NCBI GenBank assembly: GCA_946894095.1
Contig: OX335644.1
Coordinates: 26,393,595 to 26,457,594 of the forward strand
Source: Incurvaria masculella
Taxonomy: Eukaryota; Arthropoda; Insecta; Lepidoptera; Incurvariidae
DNA: 64,000 nt
Reading direction: 5' to 3'
Made by a program: the position numbers and the translations under genes. Within the stretch, counting starts at the first letter, position 1; each line of letters opens with the position of its first letter. Under the pieces are notes generated by a model. The model saw nothing but the letters and a program-made list of their open reading frames with translations, made no database searches and was not told where the DNA came from. Below are positions 43,447 through 53,170 of the stretch, one piece after another.

Positions 43447-43832
43447 TTTTTTATTTAAATAGCTAATACCACACCCGTAATCATGATATTAGCCCAAAAC
43501 ACCGCACTCCAAAAAAATTATCTGCTTGCAGGACCTTCCCTTTATGAGGACATTGTACTTGATTGTAAACACGAACAATTTTCATTGCTGTTTCGCCCAT
43601 ATTTTCATCCGATGCGCTGCAAACCCGGGCGAGCTTCATCTAGCAGGGGAAGGGGACCTACAGTTTTGGATTTTGGACTACATGGACCCCGAACCAGCTC
43701 CCATGTGTGACGTAATGCATTTATCGATCTCAGAAAGAGAAGGAAAGTGGTACATGAACGGGGCGAGAATTTGAACCCAGACCTCTGGTATGCAAGGCAA
43801 GTCCGCGCGCCACGAAGCTATGAGCCGCTCAA
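43447..43832 (-). repeat. SINE, tRNA-headed form, full length
   Basis: Reverse complement starts GAGCGGCTCATAGCTTCGTGG, box B-like GGTTCAAATTCTCGCC, then the body to GGTATTAGCTATTTAAATAAAAA. Confidence 0.7.
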
Positions 43833-43899
43833 ACGCTATTTGCCATCACGATAAATACCCTGAGGGGTGAGTTTTAACATTATCTATGGTTTTAACATG

Positions 43900-44340
43900 A
43901 GAACGTCCCCAAAACCAATTCAGCGTCGTGCCGTGCGTCTCGTCGATGACCCCTAGGTATCCCTAGAACTTAGGTAGACCCTTCAACTCCTAAGTGATGT
44001 GGGGTCTCTCTCTGTCTTCTATCGCCTTTACCATGGAGAATGCTCGTCGGAGCTGCATAACGCTGTCCCTCCGTCCTCTTTCTGCCTTCGCTCAACGCGG
44101 AACAGGGAGGGAATGCACAAATTCACAGTGAACGTTCCAAAAAGAAGAACCCACCGATGCTCTAGATCCTTTATTTATAGGATCGGCTAACAGTGGAATG
44201 AATTACCTTTCGAAGCATTTCCCCCAAATTACGACGTGGTGGAAGCATCTGGCATGGGTTTCGCAGCCCACCTGAATGTTCGAATACACATGGGCATCGT
44301 AGGTCCTCGCATACGCCATAAAAATAGCTTTGGTTCAATA
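43900..44340 (+). pseudogene. jockey/CR1-like LINE 3' fragment
   Basis: Frame pieces IQRRAVRLVDDP, GSLSVFYRLYHGECSSEL and STRNREGMHKFTVNVP match the family at 1690-2320. A stop after DDP and other disruptions break it. The 3' end reads TTCGCAGCCCACCTGAATG and CATACGCCATA. Confidence 0.65.
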
Positions 44341-44559
44341 TGTTTAAATACACGAACAGAATAATATTTATTTCTCTATTTTTTTATAAAAAATGTATTC
44401 CTGCTTTAAATCATCGTCACTATTATCAAACATTTCCATGCATTTTTAAATACATATGATTCCAATTAATTCATAAAACATCGTCAACGTCCATATGTTT
44501 TTGCGTAGAAACACGCTTTTTAATTTGCTACAGAGCGCGCAGTACATTTAAGATTATCA

Positions 44560-44860
44560 CTGTGGCTCAGTGCTGCTAGTGCTTGAATTCCGTTCGGGTC
44601 TTCGCCGCTAAAAGCCGGGGTGTACGAACTGAATCTTTATTCGATGGAGGCACGCGGGCACAGAATAAGCAATAGCACCGCGAGCCGGGGCCGCGGCCGG
44701 TGGAAGAGCGAGTGCTCGCGACAGCCGCCGGGTAATGATGACGGATCATTCCGAGGCGCCGCAACCCCCCCGCGCCCGCTCCCCACCCGGCGCCCGCCGC
44801 GCGCGGGAAACTGAGCACCGATGGACCGCAGACGCGATCGGTTGGATCGCAGAAGAAACG
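44560..44860 (-). promoter_or_regulatory. CpG-rich island, promoter candidate
   Basis: About 300 bp of very CpG-dense sequence. On the minus strand an initiator match TCAGTT lies at 44809-44814 with its A at 44812. It is 13 kb upstream of the slit exon in transcript direction and could be an upstream non-coding exon or promoter. No TATA box, clear DPE or splice donor was identified. Confidence 0.25.
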
Positions 44861-44883
44861 GGACAGCAGAAGTGACTAGCTAA

Positions 44884-45274
44884 TTTTTAGGGTTCCATAC
44901 CCAAAGGGTGAAAACGGAACCCTATTACTAAGCCTCCGCTGTCCGTCCGTCCTTCTGTCCGTCCGTCCGTCCGTCCGTCCGTCCGTCCGTCCGTCCGTCC
45001 GTCCGTCCGTCCGTCCGTCCGTCCGTCCGTCCGTCCGTCCGTCCGTCCGTCTGTCACAGGGCTGTATCTCAGTAACCGTAACAGGTAGACAGCTGAAATT
45101 TTCACAGAGTGTGTATTTATTTTGCCGCTATAACAACAAATAGGTAAGATTAAAAAATAATTAAAATTAAAGGGGGCTCCCATACAAAAAAAGGTGATTT
45201 TTTTGTTTTATTTTTTACGATGGTACGGAACCCTTCGTGTGCGAGTCCGACTCGCACTTGGCCGGTTTTTTTTT
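44884..45274 (-). mobile_element. CGGCC element with expanded GGAC tract
   Basis: TTTTTAGGGTTCCATACCC to ACTTGGCCGGTTTTTTTTT. 391 bp with a ~110 bp CCGT/GGAC array at 44941-45050. Confidence 0.9.
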
Positions 45275-45402
45275 ATAAGGAAAAACCGATATAGGTGGCT
45301 GTGCTGAGGGACCAAAGGTACCCAGAAAAGCCAAATAGGTGTCTGTGCTGAGAGAAGAGATGAGCTGAGATTACTACGTAAAGACAGGCCATTCCGTACA
45401 AC
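45275..45402 (+). repeat. dispersed repeat between two CGGCC elements
   Basis: GGTGGCTGTGCTGAGGGACC and CCAAAGGTACCCAGAAAAG match 31517-31577. CTACGTAAAGACAGGCC is also found inverted near 48940. Confidence 0.45.
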
Positions 45403-45678
45403 AAAAACCGGCTTAGTGCGAGTCGCACAGGAAGGGTTCCGTATCATTGTACAATATGAAACACAAAAAAAAATTTTTTTTTGTTAATCATTAACATTAA
45501 ATCATTAAATTTTTATTATTTTTTTATTTTACCTATTGGTTATTATAGCGGCAAAATAAAAACATATTATGTGAAATTTTCAGCTGCCTACCTATTACCG
45601 TTCATGAGATACAGCCCTGTGACGGATGGACGGACGGATGGGACGGACGGACAGCGGAGGCTTAGTAATAGGTTTCCG
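45403..45678 (+). mobile_element. CGGCC element, terminal hairpin lost
   Basis: ACCGGCTTAGTGCGAGTCG to GCGGAGGCTTAGTAATAGG then TTTCCGG. The palindrome and hairpin tip are both incomplete. Confidence 0.8.
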
Positions 45679-45764
45679 GTAAAAGAGTTATAGCTTGTTC
45701 AAATGACGATCTAGGAAGAACACCGCCGGCAAACTGATCCATGTCCTAGCGGTGCGGCGGAGAA

Positions 45765-45870
45765 GTGAGTTTGAGAAACGGTTTATTCTCAAAAGCCCGA
45801 TGTTAACCACAAGGGGGTGCTCTAATTCTCTGCGGAGGGTGCTCTGGATATGCAAGTCTTATAATTCTTT
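45765..45870 (-). pseudogene. LINE 3' fragment, antisense
   Basis: Reverse complement matches 2090-2190: CCGCAGAGAATTAGAGCACC, TTGTGGTTAACATC and CTTTTGAGAATAAACCGTTTC. Confidence 0.55.
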
Positions 45871-46205
45871 TATCAATCTATTCGTTCTGCATGTCCAAAA
45901 CATGTCAACATACCCTTCTTTCGGTGTGCTCGCTCACAGAGCTCATCGAGCATAGATGACCATAGACAAAATGGAAGGATATATGGCATCGAGCGCGTCT
46001 ACTATGGGACCTGCTATCTCCAATTTTCAAAAGCTACCAACCCAAATTAAACGTACGTGCCACATGCGAACATAGTCGCAGACGTATTGGAGGGCTTGTG
46101 CAGGTGGGAACTGACTCGACGAACGCTATTTTAGAGCACATTCGCGCGCGGTGGCGATGTTTCTACTGTTTGGCATACGATGCGCCGCCGGATTGCCCTA
46201 CTATC
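45871..46205. other. no feature recognised
   Basis: No gene or repeat end recognised. Confidence 0.4.
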
Positions 46206-47068
46206 CCGGGAGGTCACGACATTTTTGGTCACGATAAGGTAAATGGCTGAATCTGGGTTCACATGTTAGAGACCAACCCTCTGATGCTAAATATGTCGGT
46301 CTGCCTGTGCCAATTGGTTGCGTTATCTAGATTGGCTATATAAAATAGATGCTGGTATGTACTTGCTGATGAATATACTGATTGTCTGGAAACATTGATG
46401 CCTATTAATTATGCAACAATAACCAGTCGGTTTTTAGGGTTCCGTACCCAAAGGGTGAAAACGGAATCCTATTACTAAGCCTCCGCTGTCTGTCCGTCCG
46501 TCCGTCCGTCTGTCACAGGGCTGTATCTCATGAACCATAATAGGTAGGCAGCTGAAATTTTGACAGAGTGTGTATTTATTTTGCCGCTATAACAACAAAT
46601 AGGTAAAATTAAAAAAAATAAAAAAAATAAAGGGGGTTCCCATACAAAAAACGTATTTTTTCTGTCGTAAATATAGTATGATGGTACGGAACCCTTCGTG
46701 TGCGAGTCCGACTCGCACTTGGCCGGTTTTTTTATTAAATACTTAAATATACCTTAAGTTATATCTGTATCCTAATTCGCCTATAACTACGAAATGCAAC
46801 CAAATGTTTGTTCAGTTTTTGTATTGCCATGCAAGTATGTACTGATACTTTCGTGCTTCAGTATTTGCATCCATTTACCTTATCATATATATTTTTGTTA
46901 CCATAACTAGTTTTTCAGGCGCATTATCTACGTAACGCAACCACTTGGAACAGGCAGACTGACACATTTAGCTTCAGAGGGTTGGTCTTTATCCCTCGCT
47001 TTATCCCGTGATACCCGTTTCATCCATTTACGTTATCGTTACCATTTTTGTCGCGACCTCCTAGTCTA
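46206..47068. mobile_element. long-TIR element, second copy, interrupted
   Basis: Same ends as 24890-25445 (CCGGGAGGTCACGACA and TCGCGACCTCCTAGTCTA), about 567 bp without the 296-bp CGGCC insertion at 46431-46726. No coding capacity. Confidence 0.75.
46431..46726 (-). mobile_element. CGGCC element with exact boundaries
   Basis: The empty site at about 25112-25125 reads CAGTCGGTTTTTTTATTAAAT. Here CAGTCGG is followed by TTTTTAGGGTTCC... and the element closes ...ACTTGGCCGG before TTTTTTTATTAAAT. CGGTTTTT is therefore present on both sides once the element is in, and the insertion adds 296 bp. Confidence 0.9.
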
Positions 47069-47289
47069 TACAATTATATGGTTAATACCGGCCGCATGAC
47101 TACTCCTACCTTTCTCGTCAGTGGTGGCGACCGAAAATCCTACGTAACCGCGATTAGTGATTATTGCATTGATGTCACAGAACGGTCTTTAGCGGGGACC
47201 CGCTCACTTCATACGCGCGTGATTCACTCCTCTGCGGCTGTCCTGTGCATTAACTTATCCGTGATACAATCTAAAATTGAAAAGGAGTA

Positions 47290-47376
47290 ATGCCGTACTG
47301 TGCCATAATAACGTGCAAGCAGCCAAGCACGACCGCCGGTGCACAACCTTCATTATGGAGGAATTTCGTATCACCG
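47290..47376 (+). CDS. possible first coding exon with a THAP-like start
   Basis: The ATG is followed by MPYCAIITCKQ, resembling the MPxCxxxxC start of the THAP zinc finger (a DNA-binding domain of P-element-type transposases and many insect regulators). The frame is open for exactly 29 codons to a strong donor, CCG|GTAAGT at 47377. Against this, the FxxFP motif expected soon after the second cysteine is missing, and no partner exon with C-x2-H was found downstream. Confidence 0.2.
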
Positions 47377-47382
47377 GTAAGT

Positions 47383-47811
47383 TTCATTTACATGAATAGC
47401 GATAAAACTTACGACAAATGCATTACAAAACAATATGGCGTCGCGGCGTCGTTTTGCTCGCCGGGTCATGTCTCGCTACGTTGTTTGTGACCAGTGCGTG
47501 TGAGGCGCTCCGTGTTCGAAAGTGACGTAACATTTGATTGCAAACAGTATTGGAATTCCAACATAGAGCCATTACGTTAAGGTTCATATTTAGTAAACAA
47601 ATGTGGATTTGTTGTTTGGTTATCGATTAAGAAGGGATAGCCAATTGCGACTGTTATACATTTGCGGAGCAAAAAGGTCTTAAGTAAAACGGTAACAGCG
47701 GTCCTGGAACAAATTTACAAACGTTTCGCTTCCTGCCTCCTCAATATTCCGTGATTGATGTAGTTAGTTTATTTCCGAATATATGACATATAATGTTTGT
47801 TGCACTTAAAG
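47383..47811. other. no feature recognised
   Basis: No gene or repeat end recognised. Confidence 0.4.
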
Positions 47812-48195
47812 GGTTTTTTTAAGGTAACTGGAAGTGGATGGCTAACACTAAACTGACCGACGGATATTAGCCTAACACACCACATGGGAACTAGGCGCCA
47901 TGCTAGGACCTCCCTCAACTGCACGGCTACATTGAACTGGGTGGAAAACACGGACAATTTTCATTGCCGCTTCGACCATCGTTCATTAAATGCGATGGTA
48001 CTAACTCGGGCGGGGGGAAGGGGACCTACAGTTTTACATGGATTCCGAGCCATGGAGCAGCTCGCATTCGTGACGAAATGCACTAATCGAACTCAGAAAG
48101 AGAAAGAAAGTAGTGCATGACGGGGCGAGGAATTGAACCCAGACCTCTGGTACGATAGGCCAGACCCCGCGTCACTAGGCTACGAGCCGCTTAAA
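47812..48195 (-). repeat. SINE, tRNA-headed form, full length
   Basis: Reverse complement: AAGCGGCTCGTAGCCTAGTG, box B GGTTCAATTCC, then the body through GGTATTAGCC-type end and an A-run (T7 at 47814). Confidence 0.75.
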
Positions 48196-48478
48196 AGTGT
48201 AAGGTAATCCTATATATATTCTGTGCTAATACGTCCTAGTGGCTACTCTGCCGCTATATGAATGCTTTTCGGTCGCCGCTCCCGTCCGTCCTTACTGGAT
48301 GCAGAACCCCCAAGATGCGACGCCGTCGGTTGATTGATGGCGTCCAAACCGAACGTAATCTTACGATCTCGGAGAGTTTACGGCGACCACGACCAGTGAT
48401 ATGTTAAAGGTAAGGATATGCCCTTTCATACAATTCTGTCGCCTGTTGCGGTATTCCGATATTCCGTCTTTCTTTGCC

Positions 48479-48761
48479 GTTTTAGGGTTCCGTACCCAGA
48501 GGGTGAAAACGGAACCCTATTACTATGTCTCCGCTGTCCGTCCGTCCGTCCGTCACAGGGCAGTATCTCATGAACCGTAATAGGTGGGCAGCTGAAAATT
48601 TCACAAAGTGTGTATTTATTTTGTCGCTATAACAACAAATAGGTAAAATTTAAAAATAATAAAGAATAAAAGGAGGCTCCATACAACCTGATCTTTTTTA
48701 TGTTAAATCTTGTACGATGGTACGGAACCCTTCGTTTGCGAGTCCGACTCGCACTTGGCCG
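48479..48761 (-). mobile_element. CGGCC element
   Basis: TTTTAGGGTTCCGTACCCAG to GACTCGCACTTGGCC. The 5' A-run is absent because the flank continues GCTAATG. Confidence 0.85.
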
Positions 48762-49006
48762 CTAATGTAATGTAATTCTTGCACGGTTTTACCACACAAT
48801 TGGGCTTTTTTGGGGCGCATGATTAGCCAGAGGCGACGCACACGCGCAAGACAGCGAGCGGCTGTCTGGCAACAAAGTGGTGTCTCCGCGACGCATAGAA
48901 CACCACTTTTGTTGCTACATTTTTGTTGTATTGAAAGGCCTGTCTTTACGTAGTTCAAAAAATAACAATAATCGTAACTACAAAAATGGCAATTATTTTT
49001 TATTTT
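48762..49006. other. no feature recognised
   Basis: Flank of the tandem repeat; includes CTGTCTTTACGTAG also seen near 45375. No gene. Confidence 0.4.
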
Positions 49007-50242
49007 TTAGTGCTTTTTCTTAGGAGGTCGTTTATTTTTTTGTAAAATTTTTGAAGTGAAAACTTCTTTAGCGGCGCTGAGCACTTTTTGTTGGATGGGT
49101 AAAAACTTCCAAACTCGCGTCAGGGTCACGTGATGCTGATCGAAAAAGCGTAAGATTGAAGTGAAAACTTCATTAGCGGCGCTGAGCACTTTTTGTTGGA
49201 TGGGTAAAAACTTCCAAACTCGCGTCAGGGTCACGTGATGCTGATCGAAAAAGCGTAAGATTGAAGTGAAAACTTCTTTAGCGGCGCTGAGCACTTTTTA
49301 TTGGATGGGTAAAAACTTCCAAACTCGCGTCAGGGTCACGTGATGCTGATCGAAAAAGCGTAAGATTGAAGTGAAAACTTCTTTAGCGGCGCTGAGCACT
49401 TTTTGTTGGATGGGTAAAAACTTCCAAACTCGCGTCAGGGTCACGTGATGCTGATCGAAAAAGCGTAAGATTGAAGTGAAAACTTCTTTAGCGGCGCTGA
49501 GCACTTTTTGTTGGATGGGTAAAAACTTCCAAACTCGCGTCAGGGTCACGTGATGCTGATCGAAAAAGCGTAAGATTGAAGTGAAAACTTCTTTAGCGGC
49601 GCTGAGCACTTTTTGTTGGATGGGTAAAAACTTCCAAACTCGCGTCAGGGTCACGTGATGCTGATCGAAAAAGCGTAAGATTGAAGTGAAAACTTCTTTA
49701 GCGGCGCTGAGCACTTTTTGTTGGATGGGTAAAAACTTCCAAACTCGCGTCAGGGTCACGTGATGCTGATCGAAAAAGCGTAAGATTGAAGTGAAAACTT
49801 CTTTAGCGGCGCTGAGCACTTTTTGTTGGATGGGTAAAAACTTCCAAACTCGCGTCAGGGTCACGTGATGCTGATCGAAAAAGCGTAAGATTGAAGTGAA
49901 AACTTCTTTAGCGGCGCTGAGCACTTTTTGTTGGATGGGTAAAAACTTCCAAACTCGCGTCAGGGTCACGTGATGCTGATCGAAAAAGCGTAAGATTGAA
50001 GTGAAAACTTCTTTAGCGGCGCTGAGCACTTTTTGTTGGATGGGTAAAAACTTCCAAACTCGCGTCAGGGTCACGTGATGCTGATCGAAAAAGCGTAAAA
50101 TTGAAGTGAAAACTTCTTTAGCGGCGCTGAGCACTTTTTGTTCCGCACCCGCCCCCGTCGGACCACCCGCCCCGCCCCCGGCCCCGCTCCCGCTACCGCC
50201 CCCGGCCCCGCTCCCCTTGGTGTGAAGTAGCGCTACTGGCAT
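49007..50242 (-). pseudogene. repeat-protein reading frame broken by one stop
   Basis: From the ATG at 50240-50242 the minus strand reads MPVALLHTKG, a Gly/Ser-rich stretch of ~23 residues, then a 35-residue unit (VLSAAKEVFTS, ILRFFDQHHVTLTRVWKF, LPIQQK) repeated to position 49301. There a CAA codon has become TAA (stop 49298-49300). The same frame resumes for about 2.4 further units and ends with the basic tail KILQKNKRPPKKKH and a stop at 49007. I do not recognise the unit. Coding status is doubtful. The DNA unit is 105 bp, so one open unit keeps the array open. The apparent ATG also lies antisense in a LINE tail (TTTCGCAGCCCCGTGAAAG), and a 45-bp GC-rich patch accounts for the leader. Confidence 0.35.
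49051..50142. repeat. 105-bp tandem repeat, 10.4 copies
   Basis: Units start at 49051, 49156, 49261 and then every 105 bp to 49996, with a 42-bp partial unit from 50101. Copies are almost identical. Visible differences are CTTCATTAG for CTTCTTTAG (unit 2), TTTTTATTGG for TTTTTGTTGG (unit 3) and GCGTAAAATTG at the last junction. Each full unit contains the perfect palindrome TCACGTGA, first at 49126-49133. Confidence 0.95.
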
Positions 50243-50400
50243 CGTTTTCGCAGCCCCGTGAAAGTTCTTAAGCCCATGGGCACAATATCTTTATAAATTG
50301 TAGCCTATGTGTTATTCTGATGTATAAGCTATATTATTGTAAAGTTTCATTAGAATCCATTCAGTAGTTTTTACGTGAAAGAGTAACAAACATCCATCGA
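50243..50400 (+). repeat. LINE 3' end plus common lepidopteran tail
   Basis: CGCAGCCCCGTGAAAGTTC and AAGCCCATGGGC resemble the LINE ends at 44264 and 62440. Then TAAGCTATATTATTGTAAAG and CAGTAGTTTTTACGTGAAAG, wording I recall from many lepidopteran transposon tails. Confidence 0.45.
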
Positions 50401-50432
50401 TTCGAATCAAAACTGTTGGTTTCTTACTTCAG

Positions 50433-50529
50433 CTATCATAAACCGATTGTATCAGTTTTAGAAATTTGCGATGATGATTCTGGTAATAACGATGGTGAAA
50501 AAGTCGTCGAAATTATGGATGAAAGTTGA
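50433..50529 (+). CDS. possible terminal exon, acidic C-terminus
   Basis: A polypyrimidine acceptor, TTTCTTACTTCAG, ends at 50432. After one base the frame runs 31 codons without interruption (YHKPIVSVLEICDDDSGNND, then GEKVVEIMDES and TGA). An AT-rich stretch with AATAAA signals at about 50563 and 50630 follows, which would suit a last exon and 3'UTR. No upstream exon or family was recognised, and the surroundings are transposon-rich, so it may be a transposon remnant or chance. Confidence 0.2.
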
Positions 50530-50679
50530 TTTTTCTAAGAGATAAAAATTAATGTAATATATAAATAAATAACGATATAATATTATGAATAATAACATGT
50601 AAATTGTCATATTTGTGTACGATAGCGCAATAAATAAACATTGTATTCTACCTCATAAATGATAGTATTTTTGTACTTA

Positions 50680-51090
50680 TGATTAAACACAACGTTAATA
50701 CTAAAGTTTTCACTTCTGCCGGCACTCCCGGAGTGCTACCGGTGTTTTTTTTATTAGTTTATTTTTAGTGAATCAGAAGTACACTTACTAATTTGTACAC
50801 GTCCGTTCCAATAAAAAAAGAATCACCGAAATCGGTTGGCGTTATATTGAGTTATTCGTCCATTTGTCGCGCACATCTTAATACAAATTTAAGACTTATA
50901 TGATTTTCTCATCGATATCATTGTCAGAACTTAACCAAATTAAAATGGGACCACTAGGGAAGCACTAACTTTCATGTAAAAAAATAATCATCAAAATCGG
51001 TTCACCCAGGCAAAAGTTATGAGGAAACAAACATAAAAAAAACATATAGACGAATTGAGAACCTCCTCCTTTTATGAAGTCGGTTAAAAA
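50680..51090 (+). repeat. dispersed retroelement-like 3' tail
   Basis: CACCGAAATCGGTTGGC, TCATCAAAATCGGTTCACCC and CGAATTGAGAACCTCCTCC then GAAGTCGGTTAAAA. I recall this ending from many lepidopteran repeats. No coding remnant. Confidence 0.5.
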
Positions 51091-52504
51091 TATGTGTAAA
51101 ATTGCGCATTTGTCTATTCGATTGTGGGTCTATTCTATTATATCCTAGCCTAAACCATTCTATGAAATATTATGTCTTGAGTACTTGAGTCTTGAGACCG
51201 CTCTCTGCCATTCGTTTTTTCGATCGTTTTTACCATTTTTCGAATGTGCGATGCAGACTTTTTGAGTTTTGACGTCCAAGTGTTCAGCGCCATCTACAGT
51301 ACTAAATGCTGACTATGGTTTCTTTGTGCCTGTTGTATTTTTTTTGGTATGTTCAAACTAGCACCGGTAGGGAGCTCTAACAGCTCTACGGTCGCTACAA
51401 TAATATAATTTCCTAACTTATAAAATTTGGACGCTTTGACATTCCCTGTTTCATATATTTTGGGAATTAAAAGTACTATATAACATGAAATAGTCTCTAT
51501 GCGAAGATTCCGAAGATGTAAATTCGTAAAAGTTGAAGCGTTTCCGTCTAGCCTGCGTCGGAGAATTAGCGAGCGTTTCGACTCACCTCAAGCCTTCCCA
51601 GTCTCACATGAATCCTGCGACAGAAGCTGTATGGCCTCATGTATAGCAGAATATCACACACATCTCTTCGCTTATCGCTAGAAAGCAAACAGACGAACCT
51701 TGTAATCCAGTACCAACAGCACACGGTACTGACTGCCCCGATACAATCACACAATCACCAATCAGCTGAGACCCGCGCCGCGCGCCGCATTCTCTAACTG
51801 GAGCTAACTGCCGAGCCGTCAGGGTTGTCTCGTCGTTCTACGCACTTCACACGCAGTGAGGCAGAGCAGAGAGGCAGCGCAGTAGGCAGTACTGCTACAA
51901 TTTGCCCGTTGCCAGACAGAACAGTAATCCGTTAATTTTAGGGGCAGTTGCACCTCGAAACTGGATGCGTGTGAACTAGCGGACAGTGCCAGTGGGGCGA
52001 GCAGACTAGAGAGATACCTGTAATTTGTTTTGAGTCTATTTTAACAATTTATTTTGTCATTAAAATCTGTTGAGCAGATTTCAGTACAGGTACAGTGACC
52101 CACAATGACGTAACCATATTTTTGTGGATGCTCCATTTTTTTAAGTTATGGCTAAACTAACGTTCTGCAGTTTTCTAAACTGTCCATCCCGCACTGCTCT
52201 GGCTCATTGTGTTGCCCCCGTGTGGAATGCGCATCGTGGACAGTGTAAGCTTTAGTTTAAGTAACGCGGTTTTAGCAAATTTCTCGCCTTTTAAAGATGT
52301 TTGTGTCATTAATTGCTTCTTCTTCAGACTAATTTTAAGCATCTGAAAAATGATGAAAATTCTGGTTTAGGATCGGTTCCTGGTTCCCGATCCTGTGCTG
52401 CCTACACCTCATTACAGCTCCAGAGGTGCCGCTCGCGCCACCTGATCCTCACAGAGCCAAGGCGTGGACTGCTTCACTCAAACTGTTATTCTATGTCTAT
52501 TATT
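51091..52504. other. no gene recognised
   Basis: Low repeat content. 51770-51900 is CpG-richer (GACCCGCGCCGCGCGCCGC). Frames at 51499-51754 overlap on opposite strands without motifs. Confidence 0.35.
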
Positions 52505-52548
52505 GAGTTTCTGTTCTATTATCCTTCAGGCCTTTTACGAGGTAGGTA
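52505..52548 (+). repeat. 44-bp duplicated segment with acceptor, 12 nt, donor
   Basis: TTCTGTTCTATTATCCTTCAG, then GCCTTTTACGAG, then GTAGGT. It recurs at 54050-54093 with two changes. The layout resembles a 12-nt micro-exon. Confidence 0.4.
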
Positions 52549-53008
52549 CGCATAAGTGATGCGTAATGTATAATAGCTAGAAAAAATATTATTAATAGTA
52601 ATACAAATTGTTGCTTTTGTAGAGAAATCTCCATTACCACTCCTATAATGGTTCATTTTTCATTTTGAGAAACGGAGCCGTGAAAAGGTGTCATATATCT
52701 AATAAATCGGTCCAATAATTTCAAAAATTAAACACATTGTTTTGTCTTCACCGCGGAAACGTTCCTTCCGATTCGTCTCGCACAGCGACTGCTTGTGGCA
52801 ACCCTGAGCCAGCAATGTTGAGAGAATCTGTCGGTCCCCGGCCGTAAGGAGATCAAAAGATCTCCACGAGATTCCCAATCTCCATCTATTAACCAAATAT
52901 TTATGGGCGAGTTCAACAGTTAATCACCTAAGTATGCCGCACACGGCACCGGTATGTATGTTACAACGTTGAACGCACTATGAATAGCTCTGGAAATTAG
53001 ATCACTAA
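52549..53008. other. no feature recognised
   Basis: Minus-strand frames at 52699-52916 show no motif. Confidence 0.4.
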
Positions 53009-53170
53009 GGGCCGAGTGCACGAACGGACAAAAAATCAAAATCAACGTCAACGTACGATTAAATACGTCACTTTGTATGAACAGTATGAAAAGAACTCCA
53101 TACGGTTCACTAAAAGTGACGTGTTTGAACATTGATTAACTCAGCCGTCTCTTCGTGCAATCGGGGCGAA
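53009..53170 (+). mobile_element. GGGCCGAG MITE
   Basis: CTAAGGGCCGAGTGCACGAAC to CGTGCAATCGGGGCGAAG. The left TAA is kept, the right is mutated to GAA. Confidence 0.75.

Noticed and set aside
47884..48120. Plus-strand protein at 47884 (and similar at 1254, 3238, 20057, 43526, 54066)
   Set aside because: All are frames inside the SINE body and recur wherever the SINE does.
49051..50142. CRISPR array or bacterial direct repeats
   Set aside because: Units are contiguous 105-bp copies with no spacers, and the context is a eukaryotic genome.
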